Shown here one piece after another: positions 55,308-64,000 of a stretch of DNA of 64,000 nt (the stretch's first letter is position 1; each line of letters opens with the position of its first letter). The DNA comes from Saussurea involucrata (lineage: Eukaryota; Streptophyta; Magnoliopsida; Asterales; Asteraceae): NCBI GenBank assembly GCA_033807775.1, contig CM066325.1, positions 17,417,301 to 17,481,300 of the forward strand, given 5' to 3'. The notes beneath the pieces were generated by a model. The model was not told the DNA's origin and did no database searches. It worked only from the letters and a program-made list of their open reading frames with translations. A program made the position numbers and the translations under genes.

Positions 55308-55586
55308 TCAATTTTCGACGTGAATCCACGCGGATAGTTTCAAGGACTTTGTTGTTGATGTTTGTTCAAACTTGTTCTGACATGTAATATTTTTTTCTTC
55401 ATGCAGTTTAATGTTTGTGGTCAGGTAGCCAAAAGTGGATGTTCTTACAACCTCAATGTTCATAGCATTTCCCAAGGATCGGTCAAATCCATACAATCCA
55501 GAAGATAGAGAAGCTACATCATACCATGCAACGAGGTCACATTTATGCAACAAGATCTTTTGAACATATGTAGTCAGAGAATCATC
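55308..55586 (-). pseudogene. Unrecognised gene fragment
   Basis: On the minus strand an open stretch of ~90 residues includes ILLHKCDLVAWYDVASLSSG, then LYGFDRSLGNAMNIEVVR. It reads like real protein in composition and lacks repeat character, but I cannot assign a family. A stop lies just upstream of the MITE junction at 55587. The MITE (55590) and MULE (55944) have landed in its upstream side, so if this was a gene it is dead. It could also be an exon of a transposon not otherwise recognised. Confidence 0.35.
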
Positions 55587-55589
55587 TTA

Positions 55590-55892
55590 GGCCATCAGTA
55601 CCCCATGGAAGAATCTTTCAAATATTCCAGCTCCACATCAGCGCCACATCAGCTTTTCTCTCATCCCTCACTCAATCCCTAACAATCCCTAAACACCCTT
55701 ACCACATTCCCTAACCCACTCCCTCTCATTTCTCACCTGGGACCCACCTCTCCTCCTCACATTTTCTTCGGGATGAAACGGGATGGGGAACCCGCATCCC
55801 ATCCCGCACCGCTGATCCCGCTGAACCCGTATCCCATCCCCGCTGAACCCGCATCCCATCCCGAGCTCATCCCGAGCCGGGTACGGATGGCC
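55590..55892. mobile_element. Harbinger-type MITE with TTA TSD
   Basis: 303 bp, termini GGCCATCAGTACCCC and (complement) GGCCATCCGTACCCG, TTA at 55587-55589 and 55893-55895. A deletion derivative of the 7903-8927 element, with no coding sequence left. Confidence 0.88.
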
Positions 55893-55943
55893 TTAGATCC
55901 AGAGTTCCGTACATGCATGTTAGTAGCTAGGATATTAACAATG

Positions 55944-56813
55944 GGAAATTGACACAAATAGCCAAATCCAATTGGGATGGTGAGAAAATAGCCATTTTCC
56001 CAAAATAGCCATGGTTGAGCAATTGCGGACCTGACCCCATTTTTTTTTTAAAACGAACATTCTTCACGAACCCTTCCAAAAAATTAAAACTGGGTCAAAA
56101 CGCGAAAATTAGTAAAAACATATATGTTGGAAAATTTAGTAAAAAATATATGTTTTTACTAACTTTGGACACATTTAAATACATATATATGTATTATATA
56201 TAATTAACTCTTAGTGGGTTTGTGTTCTCCTATATGAGAGCTTCGAAACGATGCATAATGTGTCCAAAACGGAGTATGTGTAAGTGAGATATCGATACTC
56301 AAAGTTGAGTACTTGGATGAAATTAGCAAAAACCAAGTGGTGTGGGAATGTATCCCACATAGGAAGAAAGAGTAAAAACTTAATGGTTTATAACCATGAA
56401 AGTGTGAGGGGTTTACAAGCTCCTTTGAATGGTTTTACTCCAACACCTACCCGCGCGCAGGGGGGTGCCGATTGAGGATTTTGTAAGCTAAAATCGTCGA
56501 ACTTGTGTGTGGGTGCGACCTGCGGACACGAATGCAGCTCCGAAATCTCGAGCTCGTGCAGCTTGGTTTTGACCCAGTTTTAACTTTTAGGTTTTTTTGT
56601 CTTTTACCTGGTCCGCAATTGCGGAGCCAGCTTCACACTTGCGGTTCTAGAGTCCAGCTTCGTCGGTTTTTTTGTCTTTTACCTGCTCATTGCGGTCCGC
56701 ACTCGTCCGGGTCGGGTCGGAGTGCTGACCCATGGCTACTTTGGTAAAGTGGGAGAGAAAATGGCTATTTTCTCACTATCCCATTTGGATTTGGCTATTT
56801 GTGTCAATTTCCC
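55944..56813. mobile_element. Non-autonomous MULE-like element, 10-bp TSD
   Basis: 870 bp with ~70-bp TIRs starting GGGAAATTGACACAAATAGC and a perfect 10-bp TSD TATTAACAAT (55934-55943 and 56814-56823). Length of TIR and TSD fit Mutator-like elements. The interior has GC-rich, gene-like sequence with a duplicated 'tttttgtcttttacctg' word (about 56593 and 56671) and 'ggtccgcaattgcgg' phrases, but no transposase. Confidence 0.88.
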
Positions 56814-57260
56814 TATTAACAATGCCTCAAAGGCATTGGAATTTGTCTATAGAAAAGGATATCCTTAAAGGCATTGGAATTTGTATGTAGAACATTTACA
56901 CAAAAGAAATGAACATAAATTATAAGGCCATCTGTAGCCGGGAGCGGGCTCCTGCGACTTTGGCTGAGGTGACACCGCCGGGTTAGGCGGGTTCCGGTAC
57001 ACCATGAGCCGTGTTCGTGCGGGTTGGGCACCCCGGGCTCCAGCGGCTTCCCCAACCCGGGATACCCGCACCATTTAATTTTTTTTTTAAATTTTTTTTA
57101 AAAAAAAATTATAATAGATCCGTTTTTTAACGGCTATTTTTTTTTCAATTTAAACACTATAAATCAACCTCAATCTCATATATTTTTCACACCAAAATTT
57201 AAACACTCACCTCAATCCTTAAATATTTTCTTTCATTTCTTTCAATCTGATATAAACTTT

Positions 57261-58350
57261 ATGGATTCGCCACCCAGTTCATCGTCCGCTTCTTCATCAT
57301 CCATTGACACCGACGAGGAATTCGGTCAACTATTTGATCGTTATGCAGATTTGTTGCGAGAAGCTGTAGCTAGACGGTATGGTAGCACCGCCTCATCGTC
57401 AAGAAGACCGAGGTCCGGAAACATAGAAAGAGGTCGGGTAGATGCTAACGACCAGCTTTTGCGGGACTACTTTGGCGAAAACCCGGTGTATAATCCGGAT
57501 TTGTTTAGACGGCGGTTTAGGATGAGCAGGCAACTATTCGAACGGATAGTTCAAGATTTATCGGGAGTGTATCCGTATTTTACACAACGGATTGACGGAC
57601 TACGCAAACAAGGTTTCTCTCTGATACAAAAGAGTGTATCCGCTGTTCGACAATTGGCGTATGGAGTAGCTTCCGACGCACTTGACGAGTACTTGAGGAT
57701 GGGAGAGAAAACGTCACGAGATTGTCTGCACACTTTCTGCACAGGTATTGTTGAACTCTATGGTGACAAATATTTACGCAAGCCTACTTACGATGATATT
57801 CAGAAGTTGTACCACGCGCATGAAGCTAAACACGGATTTCCCGACGATCCTCAACAATGTCTATGATGGAAAAGCACCCGAGTGCCCTTTTGAGGTTAAT
57901 GGAGTCACCTACAAGCACGGATATTATCTAACGGATGGGATATACCCGGAATGGGCTACTTTTGTAAAAGCGTTTACGTGCCCACATGATGCTAAACGAA
58001 TAAAGTTCAAGGCCGCACAAGAATCAGCACGTAAAGATGTTGAACGAGCTTTTGGCGTGCTTAAACAACGTTGGCATATACTTAAGTACCCGGCACGCGG
58101 ATGGCATAAGAATAAATTGGCAAATATTATGTACGCTTGTCTCATATTACACAATATGATACTCGAAGACGAAGGTCATGCCATTTGTGCCGATGGAAAC
58201 GCCGTGGTAGCGGATGAAACACAAATCACTGAGGCACAATGCGCGACAAATGTTCGAGAAATCAAAAACCGAGAGACTCATAATAACCTTCGGTCGGATT
58301 TCGTCGAACATATTTGGCGTATCCGACTTCCCAACAACGACGACGGGTAG
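57261..58350 (+). pseudogene. Harbinger transposase with catalytic-core deletion
   Basis: The N-terminal ~195 residues (Ser-rich start, then FRRRFRMSRQLFERIVQDL, SAVRQLAYGVASDALDEYL and YDDIQKLYHAHEAKHGFP) are typical of PIF/Harbinger transposase. At about 57840 the frame jumps to another frame that continues ILNNVYDGKAPECPFEVNG, GYYLTDGIYPEWATFVKAF and VERAFGVLKQRWHILKYP. Relative to the family about 70 residues are missing between GFP and ILNN, including the first two acids of the DDE triad (the GSIDCxH and NDINVL motifs). The third acid, in VERAFG, remains. The stop is at 58348. The element could still be moved by an active relative but makes no working enzyme. Confidence 0.88.
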
Positions 58351-58359
58351 ATTTTTAAT

Positions 58360-58455
58360 ATTTTGTAATTTTTCATTTTATTTTGTAATTTTTCATTTTA
58401 TTTTGTAATTTTTCATTTTATTTTGTAATTTTTAATTTTATTTTGTAAATTTATT
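58360..58455 (+). repeat. TTTTGTAATTTTTCATTTTA tandem repeat
   Basis: About five copies of a 20-bp unit directly after the transposase stop codon. Confidence 0.85.
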
Positions 58456-58641
58456 TTTACTTTTATGAATGTTATGATTTTTTATTAAAAAATTAGATGA
58501 GGTGGCATGTGGGTTCAAGAGGTTCAAAAGGTTGGGGTACGGGATTTGTGGGTTCAAAAAGGTTCAAGAGGGTTCAAAGTAGAAAGCTGATGTGGCGCAG
58601 AGGGTAAGAGGGTTGTGAACCCTGGGCTACGGATGGCCTAA

Positions 58642-59254
58642 GAGCATCCTTTTTTAGACCTCCTGTATATACAATTTTTGCAGTTTTCATTTATCGTCTT
58701 TCTCGTTTTTCTAAGAATCGGACATTAAGCATTACTCAAGTATCAAGAATTCAAGATGCTTGATTGACTTGTTTGCGTATAATCGGCAGGCTGCACTTGA
58801 TGCAATATCTCCGGGAAAAAACTAGCATCAGTATACGTACAACGATGAACCAATATTCTCACTGATCCTTATAAAGTTAGATAATCACTAATCATCACGT
58901 TTTAACGTCTCCGTCCTTACGTTCATCATAATCATGCACAATTTCATAATTCATTTTCTTCAATCATCATCATGAACAAAAAATCACATGTAAGATCTTA
59001 TTAATATAGTTTTTTCTTTCACATGTTCTAACAGTTACAATGCCCTATTAATTAAGGTCACAATAATATTATATTTTAGTGGTAGATTTATGTAGATGAA
59101 ATCTTTTTTTTACCGGCATATCTTTATAGACCACTAGTGTTGGTCACCGTGCGTTGCCTGCTGTCGATAATTGTTTTTAAAGGAATGCAATGTAAAAGTG
59201 ATTAGTTTGCATATATCGACAATAGTCTTTTGCTACGAAGAGTTTAACACACAT

Positions 59255-59288
<34 letters not shown>

Positions 59289-60101
59289 GCAAATTAGTTG
59301 ATTATTATCCATTATGGGTATATGTGTATATATCATCCTTGTTGTATTTCATTTTTTTCGATAACACCGTATGTTGATTATTTAAGGATATGTGTATCTA
59401 ATAAAACATAAAGTAAAAAATTAGCCTAAGTGACGGCAGGAGATGATAACAACATATTTAGATTATAAAGTAATCAAAACCTAGATTGTATATAAAATTT
59501 GGTCTAATCTTATTATTTTCATAAAATTATAAGGTAATCAAAACCTAGATTGTATATAAAATTTAGTCTAATCTTATTATAATAAAGAATGTGATGGTCA
59601 TATCCACAAACTTCAATTATGTGTTTAGAGTTTAGACACTTAATCAACTAAGACATGAAATTAATACATCTTAGAAGAAACTAAACGTATATTGACGAAA
59701 ATTATTAAAACCAGTGATATTACTTTATTAGAATACAAATTATTAGAAACTATTTATGTTATTCTTATGGATGAATTTAGAATCCTAGGTTTGATGCCCT
59801 CTTAATCTAAACAAATTTTAGGCAAATTCATGCTGCAATTACTTATCAACATTAAAAAAAACTTAAGAGAAGTTGGCAACAATCTTAAAATCAAATGCTA
59901 AATTTGGTTCTCTAACTATGTCCGCCAACGGTCATGCAAGTTACTCTACAATGTTAGTAATTTTTTTTTGTAGAAGTCACAATAATAGAAATCTTATTTA
60001 AGGTGACAAAGTGACGATTTCAATTTTGTAACAAATTTAATTGAAATCTCATTTATAGCTATGAAAAAAAAGAACATTCTATTATAGTGAAAATTAGAAG
60101 G
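58642..60101. other. Gene-free stretch with small repeats
   Basis: A (CA)n(TA)n microsatellite lies at about 59250-59288. A ~62-bp block starting 'aatcaaaacctagattgt' is present twice in tandem at 59471 and 59534. No gene is seen. Confidence 0.55.
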
Positions 60102-60297
60102 GTAATTGTGCTAGTAGTGTAAACTCAAATGACACAATTAAGAACCACATCACCAAGCTAGGATAATGGACATTACCACATAGAAAATAAAATTAATATC
60201 AAGTGGAGTCGACGACCCACATATCAAATATTAAACAGATAAAAACAAATATTACACTTGAGTTTAACAAAAATGCTGAAATTCAAGAAAATGTATG
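60102..60297 (-). pseudogene. U2 snRNA pseudogene i (near full length)
   Basis: U2 is the spliceosomal RNA that pairs with the intron branch point. On the minus strand, 60259-60216 matches the plant U2 segment that follows GGCTAAGATC, with about 39 of 44 bases identical (AAGTGTAATATTTG… to …GATATGTGGG). Four of the five differences are C-to-T or G-to-A. The branch-point-pairing GTAGTA has become GTAATA, so it could not act in normal splicing. The 5' third is more decayed. The expected 196-nt length places its ends at 60297 and about 60102. A promoter element sits at the right distance upstream. Confidence 0.8.
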
Positions 60298-60362
60298 CTT
60301 ATACCATTGGTGCCCCTTTATTTTTGTACCCATCTCCCTCTTGTCACTTTCATTTCATCATC

Positions 60363-60373
60363 CGATGTGAGAC
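60363..60373 (-). promoter_or_regulatory. snRNA upstream sequence element (USE) of copy i
   Basis: The complement reads GTCTCACATCG, one mismatch from the plant snRNA USE consensus RTCCCACATCG. It lies 66-76 bp upstream of the predicted U2 start, as in Pol II-type plant snRNA genes. An AT-rich GTACAAAAATAAA (60318-60330) lies at the TATA position. Confidence 0.75.
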
Positions 60374-60449
60374 GCAAAGAATAAATTAAGAAAAAAATGA
60401 CCTTTTCTTTTTGTATCCACCTCTCTCATGCCCTTTTCATTATCTCATC

Positions 60450-60460
60450 CAATGTGGGAT
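60450..60460 (-). promoter_or_regulatory. Second USE upstream of copy i
   Basis: The complement ATCCCACATTG is one mismatch from the USE, 87 bp beyond the first. With a TACAAAAAG box near 60410 it looks like a second snRNA promoter whose RNA body is missing. Confidence 0.6.
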
Positions 60461-60557
60461 GCAAATAATAATGTGAGAGAATAGACAATATGAAGATATT
60501 TTCAAAAGTGAAAGTTCATCTTTACGAAAAACCATTCTACAATATTTAAATTGTAAA

Positions 60558-60754
60558 TTAGAGAGTTGCGACAAGCCTTGGTAGTAGTTTAAGACCAAGA
60601 CGACGCATAAAGAATCACGTCATCAAGCTCATATAATGGGCATTCCTTCATAAAAATAAAATACCAAGTAGGTCGATGACCAAAATATTTGATATTAGAC
60701 TAAACACATATTATTTTTGATCTTAACCAAAAGATCTAGATTCGGGAAAGATAT
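60558..60754 (-). pseudogene. U2 snRNA pseudogene ii (near full length)
   Basis: On the minus strand ATATCTTTCCCG, CTTTTGGTTAAGATCAAA and TAATATCAAATATTTTGG align in order with U2 positions 1-75, and a 3' portion follows. The branch-point-pairing site is lost (AATAAT). It lies 457 bp from copy i in the same orientation. A decayed USE (complement ATCCCAAATAG) lies at 60820-60830, again 66-76 bp upstream, with another at 60909-60919. Confidence 0.72.
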
Positions 60755-60819
60755 GTTTGTTCATTGTTAGTCATTTCTTTTTGTACTCGCCTCACTTTTG
60801 CCACTTTCATTTCATCATC

Positions 60820-60830
60820 CTATTTGGGAT
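60820..60830 (-). promoter_or_regulatory. Decayed USE of copy ii
   Basis: The complement ATCCCAAATAG sits at the same -66 to -76 spacing as in copy i; two to three mismatches to consensus. Confidence 0.55.
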
Positions 60831-60941
60831 GTAAACAGTATTGAGAAAAAAACATGGACTTTTTTCTTTTTGTATCCACATCCCTCGTGACTCTTTCATT
60901 CTTTCATCTAATTTAGGATGCAAACAATGATGTGAAAACTA

Positions 60942-61063
60942 AAAGAATATGTACTATACTTCATCTTAACCAAAAGGCCAAGAATTGGGAAATGCATGTT
61001 AAACTATGAAAAACATATACAATATTTGATCTTGAACAAAACGTTGAGATTAGAGAAATATAT
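60942..61063 (-). pseudogene. U2 snRNA 5' fragments iii and iv
   Basis: Two truncated 5' ends lie head to tail on the minus strand. Copy iii (60993-60942) contains TTGGCCTTTTGGTTAAGATG, very close to the U2 5' stem-loop region. Copy iv (61063-61013) has ATATATTTCTC… and TTCAAGATCAAATATTG. Neither retains the Sm-site or 3' half. USE-like sequences lie at 61135-61145 and 61223-61233. Confidence 0.65.
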
Positions 61064-61234
61064 GTTTGTTCCAACTTCCATGTTAGCCCTTTCTTTTTGT
61101 ACTTGCCTCCCTCTTTCCACTTTCATTCCATCATCAGACGTGGATGCAAACAATATTAAAAAAAAGAGTTGACCATTTTCTTTATGTATCCACCTCCTTC
61201 ATGCCTATTTCACTCTTTCATCCAATGTAGGATG

Positions 61235-62109
61235 CAAACATGAGGGAAAAGAAGATATAATTTCTATTTTCTAAAGTGTAGGAGGTGCTAATGGTTATAT
61301 ATATATATATAATGATATACTAATTGATTGATTTGATATATTAATGTTTCAACATGTTGACTAAAAATAACCAACTTTTATTAAAAATTGGAGGTTAAAA
61401 ATGACCAACAACCCTTTTGATATAGGTTTGATAATACTCAATCCTCGAGATGTTATCTCAATACTCTAGAATTTTCTTCTTATATATATAAAGAATATAT
61501 AAAGATGATAGTAATTACAAATATGTTTTTTTGGGCAAAAGATGGTCATCAAAATAAGATAACCCCTTGAATCAAACTATTTTCTTTTTGCATAAAGGTC
61601 ATCCAAAATAGACAACCATATGAGTTAAAACACATGAATGTACACAAATGCATCACATCCACCTTTCTTATACATATCACTTTGTTTCAATATTTCAACT
61701 TCTTATCAATGTGGGACAACTCCAAATCAACCACAATTCACCATTTACAAATACTCAAGGGTGAGTCTATTTGCACCAAAAAAAATACTAATGGCACCAA
61801 ATGATGATTATGTTTTTTTTGTTTTTTTTTGTTTTTTGTCTTTTTGTTGTTTTTTATTTTTTCTATTTTATTTATTTAATTGTATTATAGTTTAAAAATA
61901 TATAATGTTATGTATAGTTTTTATTTAATTGTATTATATAGTTTAAAAAGATTTTTTTTCTTTTACTTTTTGGTTTTATTTAAAAATAAATAAAAATTTA
62001 TAAATATAAATATTACTAATTTTTTATAATTATATAATTATAAAAATAAAACATAAACATTGCGATTTAACATATAAATAGAACATAAAATAATCTATAT
62101 TACATTCGA
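61235..62109. other. Gene-free AT-rich stretch
   Basis: At 61709-61719 the complement GTCCCACATTG is another USE-like word with a TATGTATAAG box about 35 bp downstream, but no snRNA sequence follows. A poly-T/TTTTTG run lies at 61808-61865. Confidence 0.45.
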
Positions 62110-63768
62110 TTATTCTAAAATAACATTATCCGTTGTACAATTAACACGTAAAAGTCGCTCATACTTTTGTATTCGATCTGAATACGGGGTAGCTCATCCT
62201 GCAGCACACGGATAACGGTAGTGGAAAAAATGTGGTACAATAGTAGGGAATGGGTATCCTTCTGCCATATCTAATTTCACATAATGGTTACCATTAACGT
62301 ACCCAATTATAAAAGCAACATGTTGATACCACGCTGGCGGAGTGGACCTAAGCGGCAAGTACGTCCCACAGCCTGCCATATTTATAACGTGTAATATTAC
62401 ATTATACATTGAAGCAATCAAGACACCTATTTAAGGCATTGTCATCCAGTGTTCAAGGGGTGCACCTCGATCTGATTGAAATAAGTTTAAAGTGTTGTAA
62501 ACAATATTCCAATATTGACCTCCAAAAGCGTTACAGTATTCTGTCTTGTGTGTATCTAACTCTTCCATCAAGTTAAACTGAATTGTGGGCCATGCATCTT
62601 CATGAAGACCGAGACAGACAGCTATTGCTCGGAATCCACAATTTCCATCACCTCTCACATCATGTACATGCGTAATGTAAGGGTGAAACATCTTTGGAAA
62701 TTGATTAATGTATGGATGTGCATTATAGTTTTTGCCCATGAAAGAACTGTCTCGGTGGTTCCTGGTAACTCATTTTTTCCAAGTCAACAAATGTTGACGC
62801 GTTCGAACTACTACGTCTAAGGGGTCTGTCACTTGTAAAAGACGGGTCAACATGAGTTGCAACAGACGGATCAACATGAGTTGTAAATGAGGGATCAACA
62901 TGAGTTTTTCTGAAAAGTTTATCCTTCAATGAGGGTCGTCCACGAGTAGTCTTGTTAACAACAGGTTCACGAACCCATGTTTTTGATGCACTGGCTATCT
63001 CTTTTATCTTCCTCAGAAAACTGAACTTACCAGATCTCGATTGCTTGTTAAATTCTTCAGTAAACATTTGGACTTCAGCTTCACAACCTACGTCATCATC
63101 TTGTAAAGATTGGCACGGTGATAAATCAAGCGTCGTCCAAAATACATCAATTGAATCAATTGGGATAAGATGACCTTTGTTCAAGTATTGCATTTGTTCG
63201 TGCGCACATGGAAACCCATAACTTGTACGTAGTAGACAACTACAATTTTCAGAAAATAAGCCAACAGATTGAGCTCGCTCATACTCTTGGAATATTATGT
63301 TTAATGCATAATGTGAAACGAAACCACACAATTGTTGGAAGTGTGGTATGCGATGACGATGTTTCGTGACGCTTTTGCTCACTTGAATACTTGCTTTAAT
63401 TTCTGTATCTTGTGACTGAATGAGTTGATTGATCTTGCTCATAAATGTCGGTAGACTTGATTGCGTTGAATCCAAGTAAGTTTTCAACTTGGAATGTTGA
63501 CTCTCCACTCTGTTACTTGTCTGATTTCCAAAGTAGAGAAATTTGTCAGTCCAAACAGATACAAACATTTCTTTATATTTCAACCATGTGTCATTCAGAT
63601 AAGCAAGAACACCTGAAAATTAGAACAATTTAACTTTTTTTAGTGATTGTTAAACTTACATATAACATTTTACTTATAATAATATATTAAGGTGTACCTG
63701 GATAGCTTTGTAATACTGCTTCAAGTTGTGAGAAATTAAACATGTAAGTTTCATCCATTACCGAGTCA
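62110..63768 (-). pseudogene. MULE transposase-OTU fusion, 3' part
   Basis: Exons on the minus strand are 63768-63698 (after TGTACAG) and 63612-62110 (after TTTTCAG), joined in phase as QSYPG/VLAYLND. The first part matches the C-terminal region of MULE/FAR1-type transposases: ESQHSKLKTYL, then a SWIM zinc finger with CSC…CAHE. It is followed by an OTU protease domain with catalytic Cys in GDGNCGFRAIA and catalytic His in NHYVKLD. A Cys-to-His spacing of about 120 residues is normal for OTU. Lesions are a frameshift near 62723-62740 between the transposase and OTU parts, TAA at 62431-62433 and TGA at 62194-62196; the final stop is TAA at 62110-62112. The 5' exons, with the DDE core, lie beyond the window or have been lost. 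TIRs were not found. Confidence 0.75.
62815..62910 (-). repeat. Repeated THVDPSF unit in MULE protein
   Basis: A 24-bp unit encoding THVDPSFT-like residues occurs three to four times between the SWIM and OTU domains, probably a flexible linker that expands by slippage. Confidence 0.75.
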
Positions 63769-64000
63769 CTGTACAAAAACACCATCTACTAGAAAATATG
63801 AATACCGCCAAGGATAATTTACTCAATCAAATGAAAATTATTTTAAGATCAACCATGGAAGGGACATTTGACTAACATAAAGAAAAATATATTTTACAAA
63901 GTTATAATAAAATCAAAAGTTACAAATTTATAAAATAAAATAAAATCAAAAGTTACAAATTTTATAAATTTATAAACAAATTTATAAAATCAAAACATAT
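63769..64000. other. AT-rich end of window
   Basis: Probable intron or upstream region of the MULE-OTU gene, with 'aaaatcaaaagttacaaattt' repeats near 63910-63990. No exon is recognised. Confidence 0.4.

Larger units (their letters stand above)
56926..58638 (+). mobile_element. PIF/Harbinger element with deleted transposase
   Basis: 1,713 bp, termini GGCCATCTGTAGCC and (complement) GGCCATCCGTAGCCC, TAA at 56923-56925 and 58639-58641. It contains a transposase pseudogene and no ORF1. It is therefore complementary to the ORF1-only elements at 5880 and 7903, which have related ends. Confidence 0.88.

Noticed and set aside
61709..61719. A further snRNA gene promoter
   Set aside because: USE-like and TATA-like words are present but no snRNA sequence follows; the same words occur by chance or in LTR promoters.

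Overview
This window is AT-rich nuclear DNA of a flowering plant. The evidence is spliced Pol II-type genes, Sirevirus and chromodomain-type LTR retrotransposons, PIF/Harbinger, hAT, MULE, CACTA and Helitron families, a tRNA-derived SINE and a plastid-derived insert. The mix, especially the Harbinger ORF1 family and the large third ORF in the Sirevirus, fits a eudicot and is most reminiscent of Asteraceae; that assignment is inference. I see no intact host gene. The window is a layered deposit of mobile elements, many of which can be bounded to the base by target-site duplications (TSDs).

Region by region: 1-762 is the right end of a Harbinger element with an ORF1 remnant. About 981-5674 is a long-TIR DNA element holding a MITE and a solo LTR, which itself holds a second solo LTR. 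5880-9013 is an ORF1-only Harbinger element with a second ORF1-bearing Harbinger inserted in opposite orientation. 10624-14511 is a TIR element with 8-bp TSDs, split by a small hAT element and by a minus-strand Helitron carrying a histone H2B pseudogene. 14832-15987 holds a foldback element and a SINE with 16-bp TSDs. 16668-19998 is a plus-strand Helitron carrying exons that look like an OTU deubiquitinase and a UBTD/DC-UbP-type ubiquitin-domain protein. 20021-21747 is a foldback MITE split by two hAT elements.

25560-27729 and 39786-41761 are two paralogous copies of one segment. The left copy is an uninterrupted (empty-site) version; the right copy abuts a 5'-truncated Sirevirus (about 28721-39785). 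The segment includes plastid 5S rRNA-region DNA. 42377-51412 is a complete minus-strand chromovirus-like Ty3/Gypsy element with two LTRs, an initiator-tRNA-Met primer site, a PPT, 5-bp TSDs, two internal stop codons and an altered protease motif.

52022-58638 has a CACTA terminus, several MITEs, a non-autonomous MULE with 10-bp TSDs, and a Harbinger transposase that lost two of its three catalytic acids by deletion. 60102-61240 is a decayed tandem array of U2 snRNA genes with their upstream promoter elements. 62110-63768 is the 3' part of a MULE transposase gene fused to an OTU domain, broken by a frameshift and two stops.

The genes do not form a working pathway. They are transposon proteins, captured host exons and decayed RNA genes. 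The most informative parts are the insertion order, the promoter-bearing U2 array, the gene-carrying Helitrons and the CACCGA/TCGGTG-saturated Sirevirus.
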